Shown piece by piece: positions 5,813 to 11,577 of a stretch of DNA of 11,577 nucleotides. The notes beneath the pieces were generated by a model, which had not been told where the DNA came from, searched no databases, and saw only the letters and a program-made list of their open reading frames with translations. Origin of the DNA: an uncultured Dorea sp. (GTDB lineage: Bacteria; Bacillota; Clostridia; Lachnospirales; Lachnospiraceae); contig CAJTUQ010000031.1 in assembly GCA_910579335.1 (NCBI GenBank), forward strand, positions 1 to 11,577. Direction: 5' to 3'. Each line of letters begins with the position of its first letter. The first letter of the stretch is position 1. Both the position numbers and the translations under genes were made by a program.

Positions 5813-6052
5813 GTGAGGCTTTGTGAGTTAGAAGACAGAGAAGTCATTAACACCTGCGACTGTAAAAAGCTTGGTTATATAGCGGACTTGATTATCGATG
5901 AGTGCAAAGGATGTATTGAAGCAATCGTAGTTCCCAAGGCGGGGAAGATGTGCGGACTGTTTGGCGACAGTGGGGAATACATCATTCCTTTTCAATGCAT
6001 TAAGCGGATAGGACCGGATATCATTCTTGTAGAAATTTGTGATGAAAAGTAG
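5813..6052 (+). CDS. YlmC/YmxH-family PRC-barrel protein, sporulation-associated
   Basis: A small cytoplasmic PRC-barrel-like protein of the YlmC/YmxH family, 79 residues from the GTG at 5813. The opening RLCELEDREVIN (residues 2-13) matches the family's usual RLCEL-KEVIN start, and LGYIADLIID (20-29) and YIIPFQCIKRIGPDIILV (56-73) follow the barrel pattern. I chose the GTG because homologues begin at this point and GGAG (5805-5808) or GGGAG (5799-5803) lies just upstream. The ATG at 5795 would add six residues and cannot be excluded. Eight cysteines occur in 79 residues, which is striking. In Clostridia these genes often sit beside nrdR and sporulation sigma-factor genes, and here nrdR follows directly. 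The molecular role is not known. Confidence 0.8.
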   Translation: MRLCELEDREVINTCDCKKLGYIADLIIDECKGCIEAIVVPKAGKMCGLFGDSGEYIIPFQCIKRIGPDIILVEICDEK

Positions 6053-6081
6053 AAAATGAGCGGAATTTGCAGCCTTAATAT

Positions 6082-6110
6082 TTGACTTCTTATTTATCAG
6101 AAGATATACT
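6082..6110 (+). promoter_or_regulatory. Sigma-A promoter of nrdR-truA
   Basis: TTGACT (6082-6087), an exact 17-base spacer and TATACT (6105-6110) form a near-consensus promoter. Transcription should start near 6117, leaving a leader of about 29 bases. A degenerate NrdR-box-like sequence overlaps the -10 box. Confidence 0.75.
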
Positions 6111-6145
6111 ATATACTATATTGGAAATGAAAGGATAAAATAGAG

Positions 6146-6598
6146 ATGAAATGTCCATATTGCAGTAATCCGGATACAAGGGTCGTAGATTCCAGACCGG
6201 CGGACGACGGGGCGTCCATCAGGCGCCGACGCTCATGCGATGCCTGCGGGAAGCGATTTACGACCTATGAGAAGATAGAGACAATACCGCTTATTATTAT
6301 AAAAAAGGATAATACCCGTGAGCAGTACAGCCGTATGAAGATTGAAAACGGCGTTATCCGGGCATGTTATAAAAGACCTGTTCCGGCAGAAGAAATTGAA
6401 CGGATGGTAGATAAGATTGAAACGATGATATTTAGTCTGGAGGAAAAAGAGATACCGAGCAATGTGATTGGCGAAATGGTGATGGACGGGCTGAAGGATC
6501 TTGATGAAGTGGCTTATGTACGCTTTGCGTCCGTATACAGAGAATTTAAAGATGTGAATACATTTATGGATGAATTGAAGAAAATCCTTGACCGGTAA
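6146..6598 (+). CDS. nrdR: Transcriptional repressor NrdR
   Basis: Zinc- and nucleotide-dependent repressor of ribonucleotide reductase genes. The 150-residue length is standard. The zinc ribbon is C3-P-Y-C6 and C31-D-A-C34, with the family signature VVDSRPADDGASIRRRR (residues 13-29) between and RFTTYE after. The ATP-cone domain covers about 49-139 and begins with the typical LIIIKKDNTREQYSRMKI segment. It binds ATP or dATP and so senses the deoxynucleotide pool. AAAGGAT (6130-6136) lies 9 bases before ATG. No nrd gene is in the window, so it acts in trans. It lies between a YlmC-like gene and truA, and probably heads a two-gene transcript with truA. Confidence 0.96.
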   Translation: MKCPYCSNPDTRVVDSRPADDGASIRRRRSCDACGKRFTTYEKIETIPLIIIKKDNTREQYSRMKIENGVIRACYKRPVPAEEIERMVDKIETMIFSLEEKEIPSNVIGEMVMDGLKDLDEVAYVRFASVYREFKDVNTFMDELKKILDR

Positions 6599-6627
6599 GT
6601 TTTAGATAGATTGGGTGATGAAAGTAT

Positions 6628-7362
6628 ATGAGAACATACAAATTGACGATTTCTTATGACGGGAGCAGATATCAGGGGTGGCAGCGTCAGGCGACGACGG
6701 ATAACACGATTCAGTTTGTACTGGAATATAGTATCGGCAAGATGGTGGGGTACCGCGTAGAGGTTGACGGCTCCGGAAGGACGGATGCGGGAGTACACGC
6801 ACGCGGTCAGGTGGCAAGTGTGAAGCTGTCGAAACTTTATGATGCGGACGAGATGAAGGAGGCGTTAAACCGCTATCTGCCGGAGGACATACGCATCGTG
6901 AAGGTGGAGCTTGTGAGAAATGGTTTTCATGCGCGCAAGAGCGCAAAAGGGAAAAAATACGAGTATTACATTGACTGCAGGGAAAAGCCGGACGTATTCT
7001 CGCGCAGATATTGTTACCATTATCCGGAAAAGCTGGATATTGAGGCAATGCGCGCCGCAGTTCCTTATTTGGTCGGCGTCAAGAATTTTATTAGTTTTAC
7101 AGATGATGCGGACTGTAAAGATCCAATCCGCAAGATTATGAATATTAAAATTATAAGCAACGGTGAGAAAGTAAGGATTACGTATTATGGGACAGGTTTC
7201 CTCTATCATATGGTGCGTATTCTTACAGGAACGCTCCTCGAAATCGGGACAGGGAAGCGTGATGCGTCCATGCTTCCGGTAGTGATTGCGGCGGAGGACA
7301 GAAGTCTTGCCGGCTTTCTTGCTCCGGCCCGCGGATTGTTCCTGAGAAAAGTTTATTATTAG
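6628..7362 (+). CDS. truA: tRNA pseudouridine(38-40) synthase TruA
   Basis: Cytoplasmic enzyme that converts uridines 38-40 of the anticodon arm of many tRNAs to pseudouridine. At 244 residues it is normal for the family. Motifs are YDGSRYQGWQRQ (residues 10-21) and GSGRTDAGVHARGQVA (48-63) with catalytic D53. FHARKSAKGKKYEYYI (98-113), ISFTDDADCKDPIRKI (155-170) and FLYHMVRILTGTLLEIG (191-207) complete the fold. The gene starts 29 bases after nrdR, with a modest ribosome site GGGTGA (6613-6618), and no terminator lies between, so cotranscription with nrdR is likely. A strong terminator follows. No truncation or missing catalytic residue is seen. Confidence 0.97.
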   Translation: MRTYKLTISYDGSRYQGWQRQATTDNTIQFVLEYSIGKMVGYRVEVDGSGRTDAGVHARGQVASVKLSKLYDADEMKEALNRYLPEDIRIVKVELVRNGFHARKSAKGKKYEYYIDCREKPDVFSRRYCYHYPEKLDIEAMRAAVPYLVGVKNFISFTDDADCKDPIRKIMNIKIISNGEKVRITYYGTGFLYHMVRILTGTLLEIGTGKRDASMLPVVIAAEDRSLAGFLAPARGLFLRKVYY

Positions 7363-7383
7363 AGATTATATTTATCCGTAAAG

Positions 7384-7426
7384 AAAAACACCGGAAGAAT
7401 ACAATGCAGATTCTTCCGGTGTTTTT
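7384..7426. terminator. Perfect 17-bp bidirectional terminator
   Basis: The arm at 7384-7400 (AAAAACACCGG and AAGAAT) is the exact reverse complement of 7410-7426, with a 9-base loop. The stem has A/T tracts at its base on both sides, so it gives a U-run in either direction. It serves truA from the left and the convergent beta-helix gene (stop at 7433) from the right. Confidence 0.93.
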
Positions 7427-7432
7427 ATATAC

Positions 7433-8686
7433 TTAGTTCCAGGTATGAAGGTTGTTGTTTGACTGTGTTAGTTTCCGGCAGCTCTGCTTAACCTGCACGA
7501 TTGCTTTTTTCTTTCCCTTTTTGCAGTACACCGTGTTGTCTGTTACAGTTACATATCCGAGCTGCGACAGGCATTTTGTCTCATTGCTGTTAAAATAGGC
7601 CTTGAAATGAATGCCGTTGCGGTTTCCATAAACCGTGTTGTTGGAAATTGTAAGAGTAGAATCGGCCATGCTCTCCGGGGCGATTCCCATAATGGCTACA
7701 TGTATGCCGATTGTGTAGGAGGAGTTGCCGTCTGTCCTCGTAGCGTTGGTTATAATCGTATTTCCGCTTATTTCGCCTCCTACGGTGTTGAAGTAGGCAA
7801 GTGCTTCCGAAGTGGTTCCTGTAAGGGTATTTCCCTTTATGACAACGTTTTTGTGAAATTTATTGCGCCATTTTCCCTTTTCAGAGTCCGTCCAGTTCAC
7901 TCCTACAGCGCGCGCACCGGTGACCGTGTTGTTTAAGATATATACGTTTTCACAAGTCTGCCCTTTGACATATTTCTTCCCAAATTCTGCTATTTTAGGT
8001 GCGGTTTTCTTTGTGGCAAGGTCGATTTGAATCTGTTCCTCCAGGCATTTTGAAGGGTTGGAGCCGATAGCGGCAACCGTACAGTTTTTTATAGTTACAT
8101 TTTTGCAGGCGATAATTTCTATTGCATGCCCTTTATAATTGGCGTTGCAGTCTACGCCGTCCATGACCAGGTTCGTGACATACGAAAAAGCGAAAAGACT
8201 TCCGGTACGTCCGTTTTTGTCGACACTTCTCCAAGTACCCCCGATAATGGAAAGATTTTTAAGCTTTTTGTTCGGCGCGGCGAAGATGACGTTACTCTTT
8301 TTTTTGCCGATAACCTTGGCGCCTGTTGCAATAATGGTGGTGTTGTTTCCCGGTTTCAGCACTCCGCCAAGCTTGACGGTGGAGCCTTTGGGAATGACAA
8401 TCGTCTTCTTCTTTTTGCCTGACATCAGGTGATTCAGATTTTTATAGTTCGTGCTGGAATTTTTTGACGGAATGAAAACCATCTGCCCGGATTTGTTGTA
8501 TTTTGCGATGGTTTTTCCTTTGTATTTTACCGTCTTGGATGCGGCCTGTACTTGTCCCATATCAAAAATGAGGAATAATCCGCAGATGATAATCATAGAA
8601 AAAAACAGGACAGGGCGCAGATTTTTTTTGTGTTTTCTTTTGTTCTCCTTAGTTACCCTGTTTATTCTATCATAAATAATCAACAT
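7433..8686 (-). CDS. Secreted right-handed beta-helix protein
   Basis: Predicted exported protein of up to 417 residues. A signal peptide is clear at about residues 15-49: a lysine-rich start, the hydrophobic core VLFFSMIIICGLFLIF (26-41) and cleavage near QAAS. The mature part opens with a short basic module (50-100), then pectate-lyase-like coils. These are STVKLGGVLKPGNNTTIIATG (102-122, not quoted elsewhere), LKNLSIIGG (142-150), NLVMDGVDC (172-180) and KNVTIKNCTV (195-204). ENVYILNNTV (246-255), KNVVIKGNTLTG (279-290), GGEISGNTI (303-311), LTISNNTVYG (345-354) and VTVTDNTVYC (379-388) follow. The strand-turn-strand with NNT/GNT turns is typical of NosD/pectin-lyase-like folds. Enzyme activity (polysaccharide lyase or hydrolase) or adhesion cannot be decided. 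No sorting signal is seen. The ATG lacks a ribosome binding site; see the finding on its start. Confidence 0.82.
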   Translation of the reverse strand: MLIIYDRINRVTKENKRKHKKNLRPVLFFSMIIICGLFLIFDMGQVQAASKTVKYKGKTIAKYNKSGQMVFIPSKNSSTNYKNLNHLMSGKKKKTIVIPKGSTVKLGGVLKPGNNTTIIATGAKVIGKKKSNVIFAAPNKKLKNLSIIGGTWRSVDKNGRTGSLFAFSYVTNLVMDGVDCNANYKGHAIEIIACKNVTIKNCTVAAIGSNPSKCLEEQIQIDLATKKTAPKIAEFGKKYVKGQTCENVYILNNTVTGARAVGVNWTDSEKGKWRNKFHKNVVIKGNTLTGTTSEALAYFNTVGGEISGNTIITNATRTDGNSSYTIGIHVAIMGIAPESMADSTLTISNNTVYGNRNGIHFKAYFNSNETKCLSQLGYVTVTDNTVYCKKGKKKAIVQVKQSCRKLTQSNNNLHTWN

Positions 8687-8716
8687 TTGACAGATAAATA
8701 TTTTATTGGATATAAT
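8687..8716 (+). promoter_or_regulatory. Promoter of the subtilisin-like protease gene
   Basis: TTGACA (8687-8692) and TATAAT (8711-8716), both perfect consensus boxes, are separated by 18 bases. Transcription should begin near 8723, leaving a leader of about 58 bases before the ATG at 8781. It overlaps the minus-strand promoter almost completely. Confidence 0.75.
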
Positions 8717-8729
8717 AATTATCTGTCAA
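8700..8729 (-). promoter_or_regulatory. Promoter of the beta-helix protein gene
   Basis: On the minus strand, TTGACA (plus 8729-8724), an 18-base spacer and TAAAAT (plus 8705-8700) are present. The start should lie near 8693, only about 6-7 bases upstream of the annotated ATG. It shares its DNA with the plus-strand promoter, so RNA polymerase can occupy only one at a time. Confidence 0.65.
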
Positions 8730-8780
8730 GAGGATGTATGTTGACAGATGACGATATGTTAGTAAAAAGGGGTAAGCGCA

Positions 8781-11546
8781 ATGTGGAAATCAATAGTTAG
8801 AAATATCTGGGGAAAAAGCAAGCGCAGGCTGCTGGCGGCAGTCCTTGTCTTGTCATTGGCAAGTGCGCCTGCAAAATGGGTAAAAGCGGCTCCTCAGACA
8901 CAGCAGGAAAAGATACGGACAGTACAATTTGAAGACGTCCCCTCTCCTTCGGACGCCGATTCGGGAAGCGGAAGCATTGCAGATTCGGATATTGCGGTGA
9001 CGAATGAAATGATTGTAGTTTATGACGATGCGGGAGTTTCCGAGGCAAAGTCTGAAAAGATTCAGGAGAAGGCGGAGGAAGCGCTGGATGATCTGGATGC
9101 GGAAATTACGGAGAAGGTTTCTGAGGCCGGCGGTCAGCAGGGGACGGTCGTAGTCGCCGAGCTTCCGAAAGAGACAAAAGTAGAAGAAGCGATAGAGCAG
9201 ATTGAGTCGGATAAAAACGTCAGCTTTGCACAGCCTAATTTTGTATACCGTGCGCTGGGGGACGCACTGCCGGAAGAAGTAATGCCGGAGGAAACCTTAT
9301 CCAAAGGTGAGGAAACGGCGGCGCCTGAGCAGGAAAATCAGGATGCGGCGTCTTTCGAATCCGGTACCGGGCCTGAGACGGAGGAAGACAGGCAGGATAG
9401 CGGGGAACAGGAAGGGGAGAGCACCAAAGCTTTGGAGCCTGATAAAGAAGAAGCGCCGCTGCCAAAAGAAGAGGACGCATCATCTGACGGAATAGCCGAG
9501 AAAGCGTTAGAGCCGGCAGCAGTCGATCCGGCGGATGCAGAACTGGAAGAAGAGAGGATAACCAACGATAAGGTCTATAATAACAACTGTCAAAAATACT
9601 CAAATTATCTCAGGGATACGGATGCGTACGGGGCGTGGGACACAATCCGGGCAAACAAGACGGTTACGGTAGCCGTGTTTGACAGCGGATGCCGTCTGGA
9701 CCATGAGGACCTGCAGAATAATATTCTGAAAAATTATGCGTATGATTCTTATTATAACAGACCGCTGACAGCCAGCTCAGCGCCGAACGGGGGCGATTCC
9801 ACAGGACACGGTACACTTGTGTGCGGCCTGATTGCAGCAGAAGCGAATAATGGAATCGGTGTCGCAGGAACCTCTTACAATGCGGGCCTTCTTCCCGTCA
9901 AGATTTTTGATAATGACGGCGCAGGCGCTACGACTGCGACACTTATGAGAGGAATCGAATACTGCAGGCAGCTGATTGAGGACGGGAAAGTAAGAAACCT
10001 TAAGGTAATGAATATGAGCGTGGGGTATTATTCTGACGGCACGAAAGAGAGCGTAGATATTCTGCTGGAAAATATGATTGGAATTATGGCGGATTATTAT
10101 GACGTGCTTTGCGTATGTTCCGGAGGAAATGGAGATGAGAGCACCACACCATATGTAAGACCGATGTATCCGTCTGATTTTGAAAACTGCCTGTCGGTCA
10201 CATCGCTTGATATGACGGGGAAAGACAGTGTATGGTCCGATTATAATCCGTCAAAGGATATCAGCGCACCGGGGGAGAAAATCATATCTACCGATTACAG
10301 GTCAAGAAATACGTATGCGGAAACAGCGGGAACCTCTATGGCGGCTCCGATTGTATCCGGCATCTGCTCATTGTTGTGGGCGTATAATCCGAATCTGACC
10401 GTGGACGAGGCGGTTGAGGCAGTTGAGGTAACAGCGGATGATATTCCTGATGTAGACATTGACAGGAAGGATAACAGCGGAAGCCACGGTGCAATCAATG
10501 CGAAAAAAGCAATCGCTCATATCGCTAATAGAAATCCGCTCAGGGGAAGCATAGATATTTCAGGAGCCGCCGTATCGGGCATCGGCGCATCCTATGAATA
10601 TACCGGAGGGAAAATAAGGCCGAATATAACGGTTTCGGTGTCAGGCGTAAAATTAAAGAAAAATTCGGACTATACGGTATCATACGGCAGCAATATTAAC
10701 GTCAGTACGGCGGAACGCAAAGCCACGGTAACAATTGAAGGCATCGGAAAGTATAAAGGGACAGTAGTAAAAAGTTTTCATATTACTCCGAAGAATATTG
10801 CAAAATGTGCGGCCTCCTTGCCGGGAACCACCTATGTATATACAGGAAGCGCAGTAAATCCGCCGGTGACTGTCCGGGTAAGCAGCCAAAACTCTGTGAA
10901 GCTTAGAAACGGAGTGGATTATACGGTTTCCTATTCTAATAATGTAGAACCGGGAACAGCGTCTGTAACAATCCGGGCAAAGGGGAACAATTATACAGGC
11001 AGCATTGTAAAAAACTATACAATTACGAAAGCGGATATCAGTACGCTTGCATCGTCGCTTTCCCGTTCTGCTTATACATACAATAAAAAGGCGAAAAAGC
11101 CGTCGGTCACAGTAAAATACGGTGCAATAACGCTGGCTGGCGGACGTGACTATACAGTCAGCTATTCAAAAAACGTCAAAGTGGGGCAGGCATCTGTTAA
11201 AATTACCGGACGGGGAAGCCATTATACCGGGACGATAACAAAAACATTTAAGATAAATCCGAAAGGGACAAAGCTATCAAAGCTTACGAAAAAGTCAAAG
11301 GGCTTTCAAGTAAAATGGAAGAAGCAGGCGACGCAGACAACCGGATATCAAATCCAATATTCAACAAGCAAAAAATTTAATAAGGCGAAAACAAAGACCA
11401 TAAAAAAGACAAAAACGACGTCGGCTTCTATTTTCAAACTTAAGAAAAAGAAAGCGTATTATGTCCGAATCCGAACGTATAAAAAAATCGGCAGCAAGAA
11501 GTATTATTCCGGCTGGTCGAAAGCAAAAAAGGTAAAAACGAGATAG
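8781..11546 (+). CDS. Secreted subtilisin-like (S8) serine protease with Ig-like repeats and fn3-like end
   Basis: Exported protease of 921 residues. A long signal peptide lies at about 1-37 (basic start, AAVLVLSLASAPA core). Residues about 70-157 are an inhibitor-I9-like propeptide (ITNEMIVVYDD-type opening, here AVTNEMIVVYDD, to SFAQPNFVYR). An acidic linker covers about 158-265. The S8 catalytic domain (about 270-586) carries the triad D301 in VFDSG, H343 in STGHGT and S519 in GTSMAAP, with oxyanion N450 in SGGNGD. Three ~80-residue Ig-like repeats (589-829), each with DYTVSY, are followed by a fibronectin-III-like domain (830-921) rich in lysine. No LPXTG or membrane anchor is seen. AAAGGGG (8766-8772) precedes ATG by 8 bases. 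The intact triad suggests an active enzyme; substrate unknown. Confidence 0.93.
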   Translation: MWKSIVRNIWGKSKRRLLAAVLVLSLASAPAKWVKAAPQTQQEKIRTVQFEDVPSPSDADSGSGSIADSDIAVTNEMIVVYDDAGVSEAKSEKIQEKAEEALDDLDAEITEKVSEAGGQQGTVVVAELPKETKVEEAIEQIESDKNVSFAQPNFVYRALGDALPEEVMPEETLSKGEETAAPEQENQDAASFESGTGPETEEDRQDSGEQEGESTKALEPDKEEAPLPKEEDASSDGIAEKALEPAAVDPADAELEEERITNDKVYNNNCQKYSNYLRDTDAYGAWDTIRANKTVTVAVFDSGCRLDHEDLQNNILKNYAYDSYYNRPLTASSAPNGGDSTGHGTLVCGLIAAEANNGIGVAGTSYNAGLLPVKIFDNDGAGATTATLMRGIEYCRQLIEDGKVRNLKVMNMSVGYYSDGTKESVDILLENMIGIMADYYDVLCVCSGGNGDESTTPYVRPMYPSDFENCLSVTSLDMTGKDSVWSDYNPSKDISAPGEKIISTDYRSRNTYAETAGTSMAAPIVSGICSLLWAYNPNLTVDEAVEAVEVTADDIPDVDIDRKDNSGSHGAINAKKAIAHIANRNPLRGSIDISGAAVSGIGASYEYTGGKIRPNITVSVSGVKLKKNSDYTVSYGSNINVSTAERKATVTIEGIGKYKGTVVKSFHITPKNIAKCAASLPGTTYVYTGSAVNPPVTVRVSSQNSVKLRNGVDYTVSYSNNVEPGTASVTIRAKGNNYTGSIVKNYTITKADISTLASSLSRSAYTYNKKAKKPSVTVKYGAITLAGGRDYTVSYSKNVKVGQASVKITGRGSHYTGTITKTFKINPKGTKLSKLTKKSKGFQVKWKKQATQTTGYQIQYSTSKKFNKAKTKTIKKTKTTSASIFKLKKKKAYYVRIRTYKKIGSKKYYSGWSKAKKVKTR
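10545..11267 (+). repeat. Three tandem Ig-like repeats within the protease
   Basis: Protein-level repeats span residues 589-673, 674-753 and 754-829. Each runs from a Y-Y/T-G-like opening (YEYTGG, YVYTGS, YTYNKK) through V-V-tract strands and DYTVSY with an N. A G/A-S-V-T/K-I strand then leads to Y-K/T-G-T/S and an F/Y-x-I-T/N end. The DNA copies have diverged, so this is old duplication. Such repeats are common stalk modules in Lachnospiraceae surface proteins. Confidence 0.8.
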
Positions 11547-11577
11547 GCGGAGGAAAAAAATGATGTAAGACAAAGTC

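Larger units (their letters stand above)
8687..8749. repeat. Three copies of TTGACAGAT in the divergent intergenic region
   Basis: TTGACAGATAA at 8687-8697 and its exact reverse complement at 8719-8729 form an 11-bp inverted repeat with a 21-base spacer. A third direct copy, TTGACAGAT, is at 8741-8749. The first two contain the -35 boxes of the opposing promoters. The third has no -10 box at a usable distance and may be an extra operator half-site. Confidence 0.7.

Noticed and set aside
8741..8769. A second plus-strand promoter using TTGACA at 8741-8746
   Set aside because: The expected -10 position (about 8764-8769) reads AAAAAG, not a -10 box.
11547..11577. Ribosome-site-like GGAGG after the protease, followed by ATGATG
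   Set aside because: The frame stops at once (ATG ATG TAA) and the window ends. No downstream gene can be supported.
1..11577. CRISPR array, transposon, phage gene or toxin-antitoxin pair
   Set aside because: No regularly spaced repeats, transposase or integrase motifs, or paired small genes of that kind were found on either strand.

Overview
The window looks like chromosomal DNA from an endospore-lineage member of the Clostridia, most likely the Lachnospiraceae (inference). The reasons are strong AGGAGG-type ribosome binding sites, canonical sigma-A promoters, a YlmC/YmxH-type gene beside nrdR, a two-gene SufC/SufB iron-sulfur system, and large secreted proteins with Ig-like repeats and a lysine-rich fibronectin-like end. 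No insertion sequence, integrase, phage gene or CRISPR array is visible. The gene content is mostly housekeeping plus a surface-protein pair at the right end.

Layout, left to right. A sigma-A promoter (about 123-151) drives sufC (180-911) and a short sufB-type partner (931-1854), a minimal Fe-S assembly pair. A separate promoter (1880-1908) drives a secreted coiled-coil protein with a small 3D/double-psi-barrel-like end (1935-3002), which finishes at a strong, probably bidirectional terminator. On the minus strand follow a YbjQ-family gene (3063-3386), whose promoter overlaps an 11-bp perfect inverted repeat, and a divergent dapB (3464-4267). The dapB promoter sits back to back with that of a tRNA-Pro(GGG) gene (4384-4458). 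Downstream, with no obvious terminator between, lie a divergent carbamate kinase (4515-5465) and a small ferredoxin (5529-5714), closed by a hairpin terminator. Then come a YlmC/YmxH-like PRC-barrel gene (5813-6052), nrdR (6146-6598) with a consensus promoter, and truA (6628-7362), ended by a perfect 17-bp bidirectional terminator.

The right third holds two divergent genes for exported proteins: a right-handed beta-helix protein (7433-8686, minus) and a 921-residue subtilisin-like protease (8781-11546, plus). Their promoters overlap face to face. Each -35 box lies inside one arm of a perfect 11-bp inverted repeat containing TTGACAGATAA, and a third partial copy lies downstream. This suggests mutually exclusive or jointly controlled expression of the two surface proteins.

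I do not see a clear, wholly new multi-gene system. The points most worth a second look are the divergent overlapping promoter and the possibly leaderless beta-helix gene, the extreme charge segregation in the protease, the altered active-site loops of the carbamate kinase and DapB homologues, and the stand-alone SufC/SufB pair that retains the SufB catalytic Cys and Glu.
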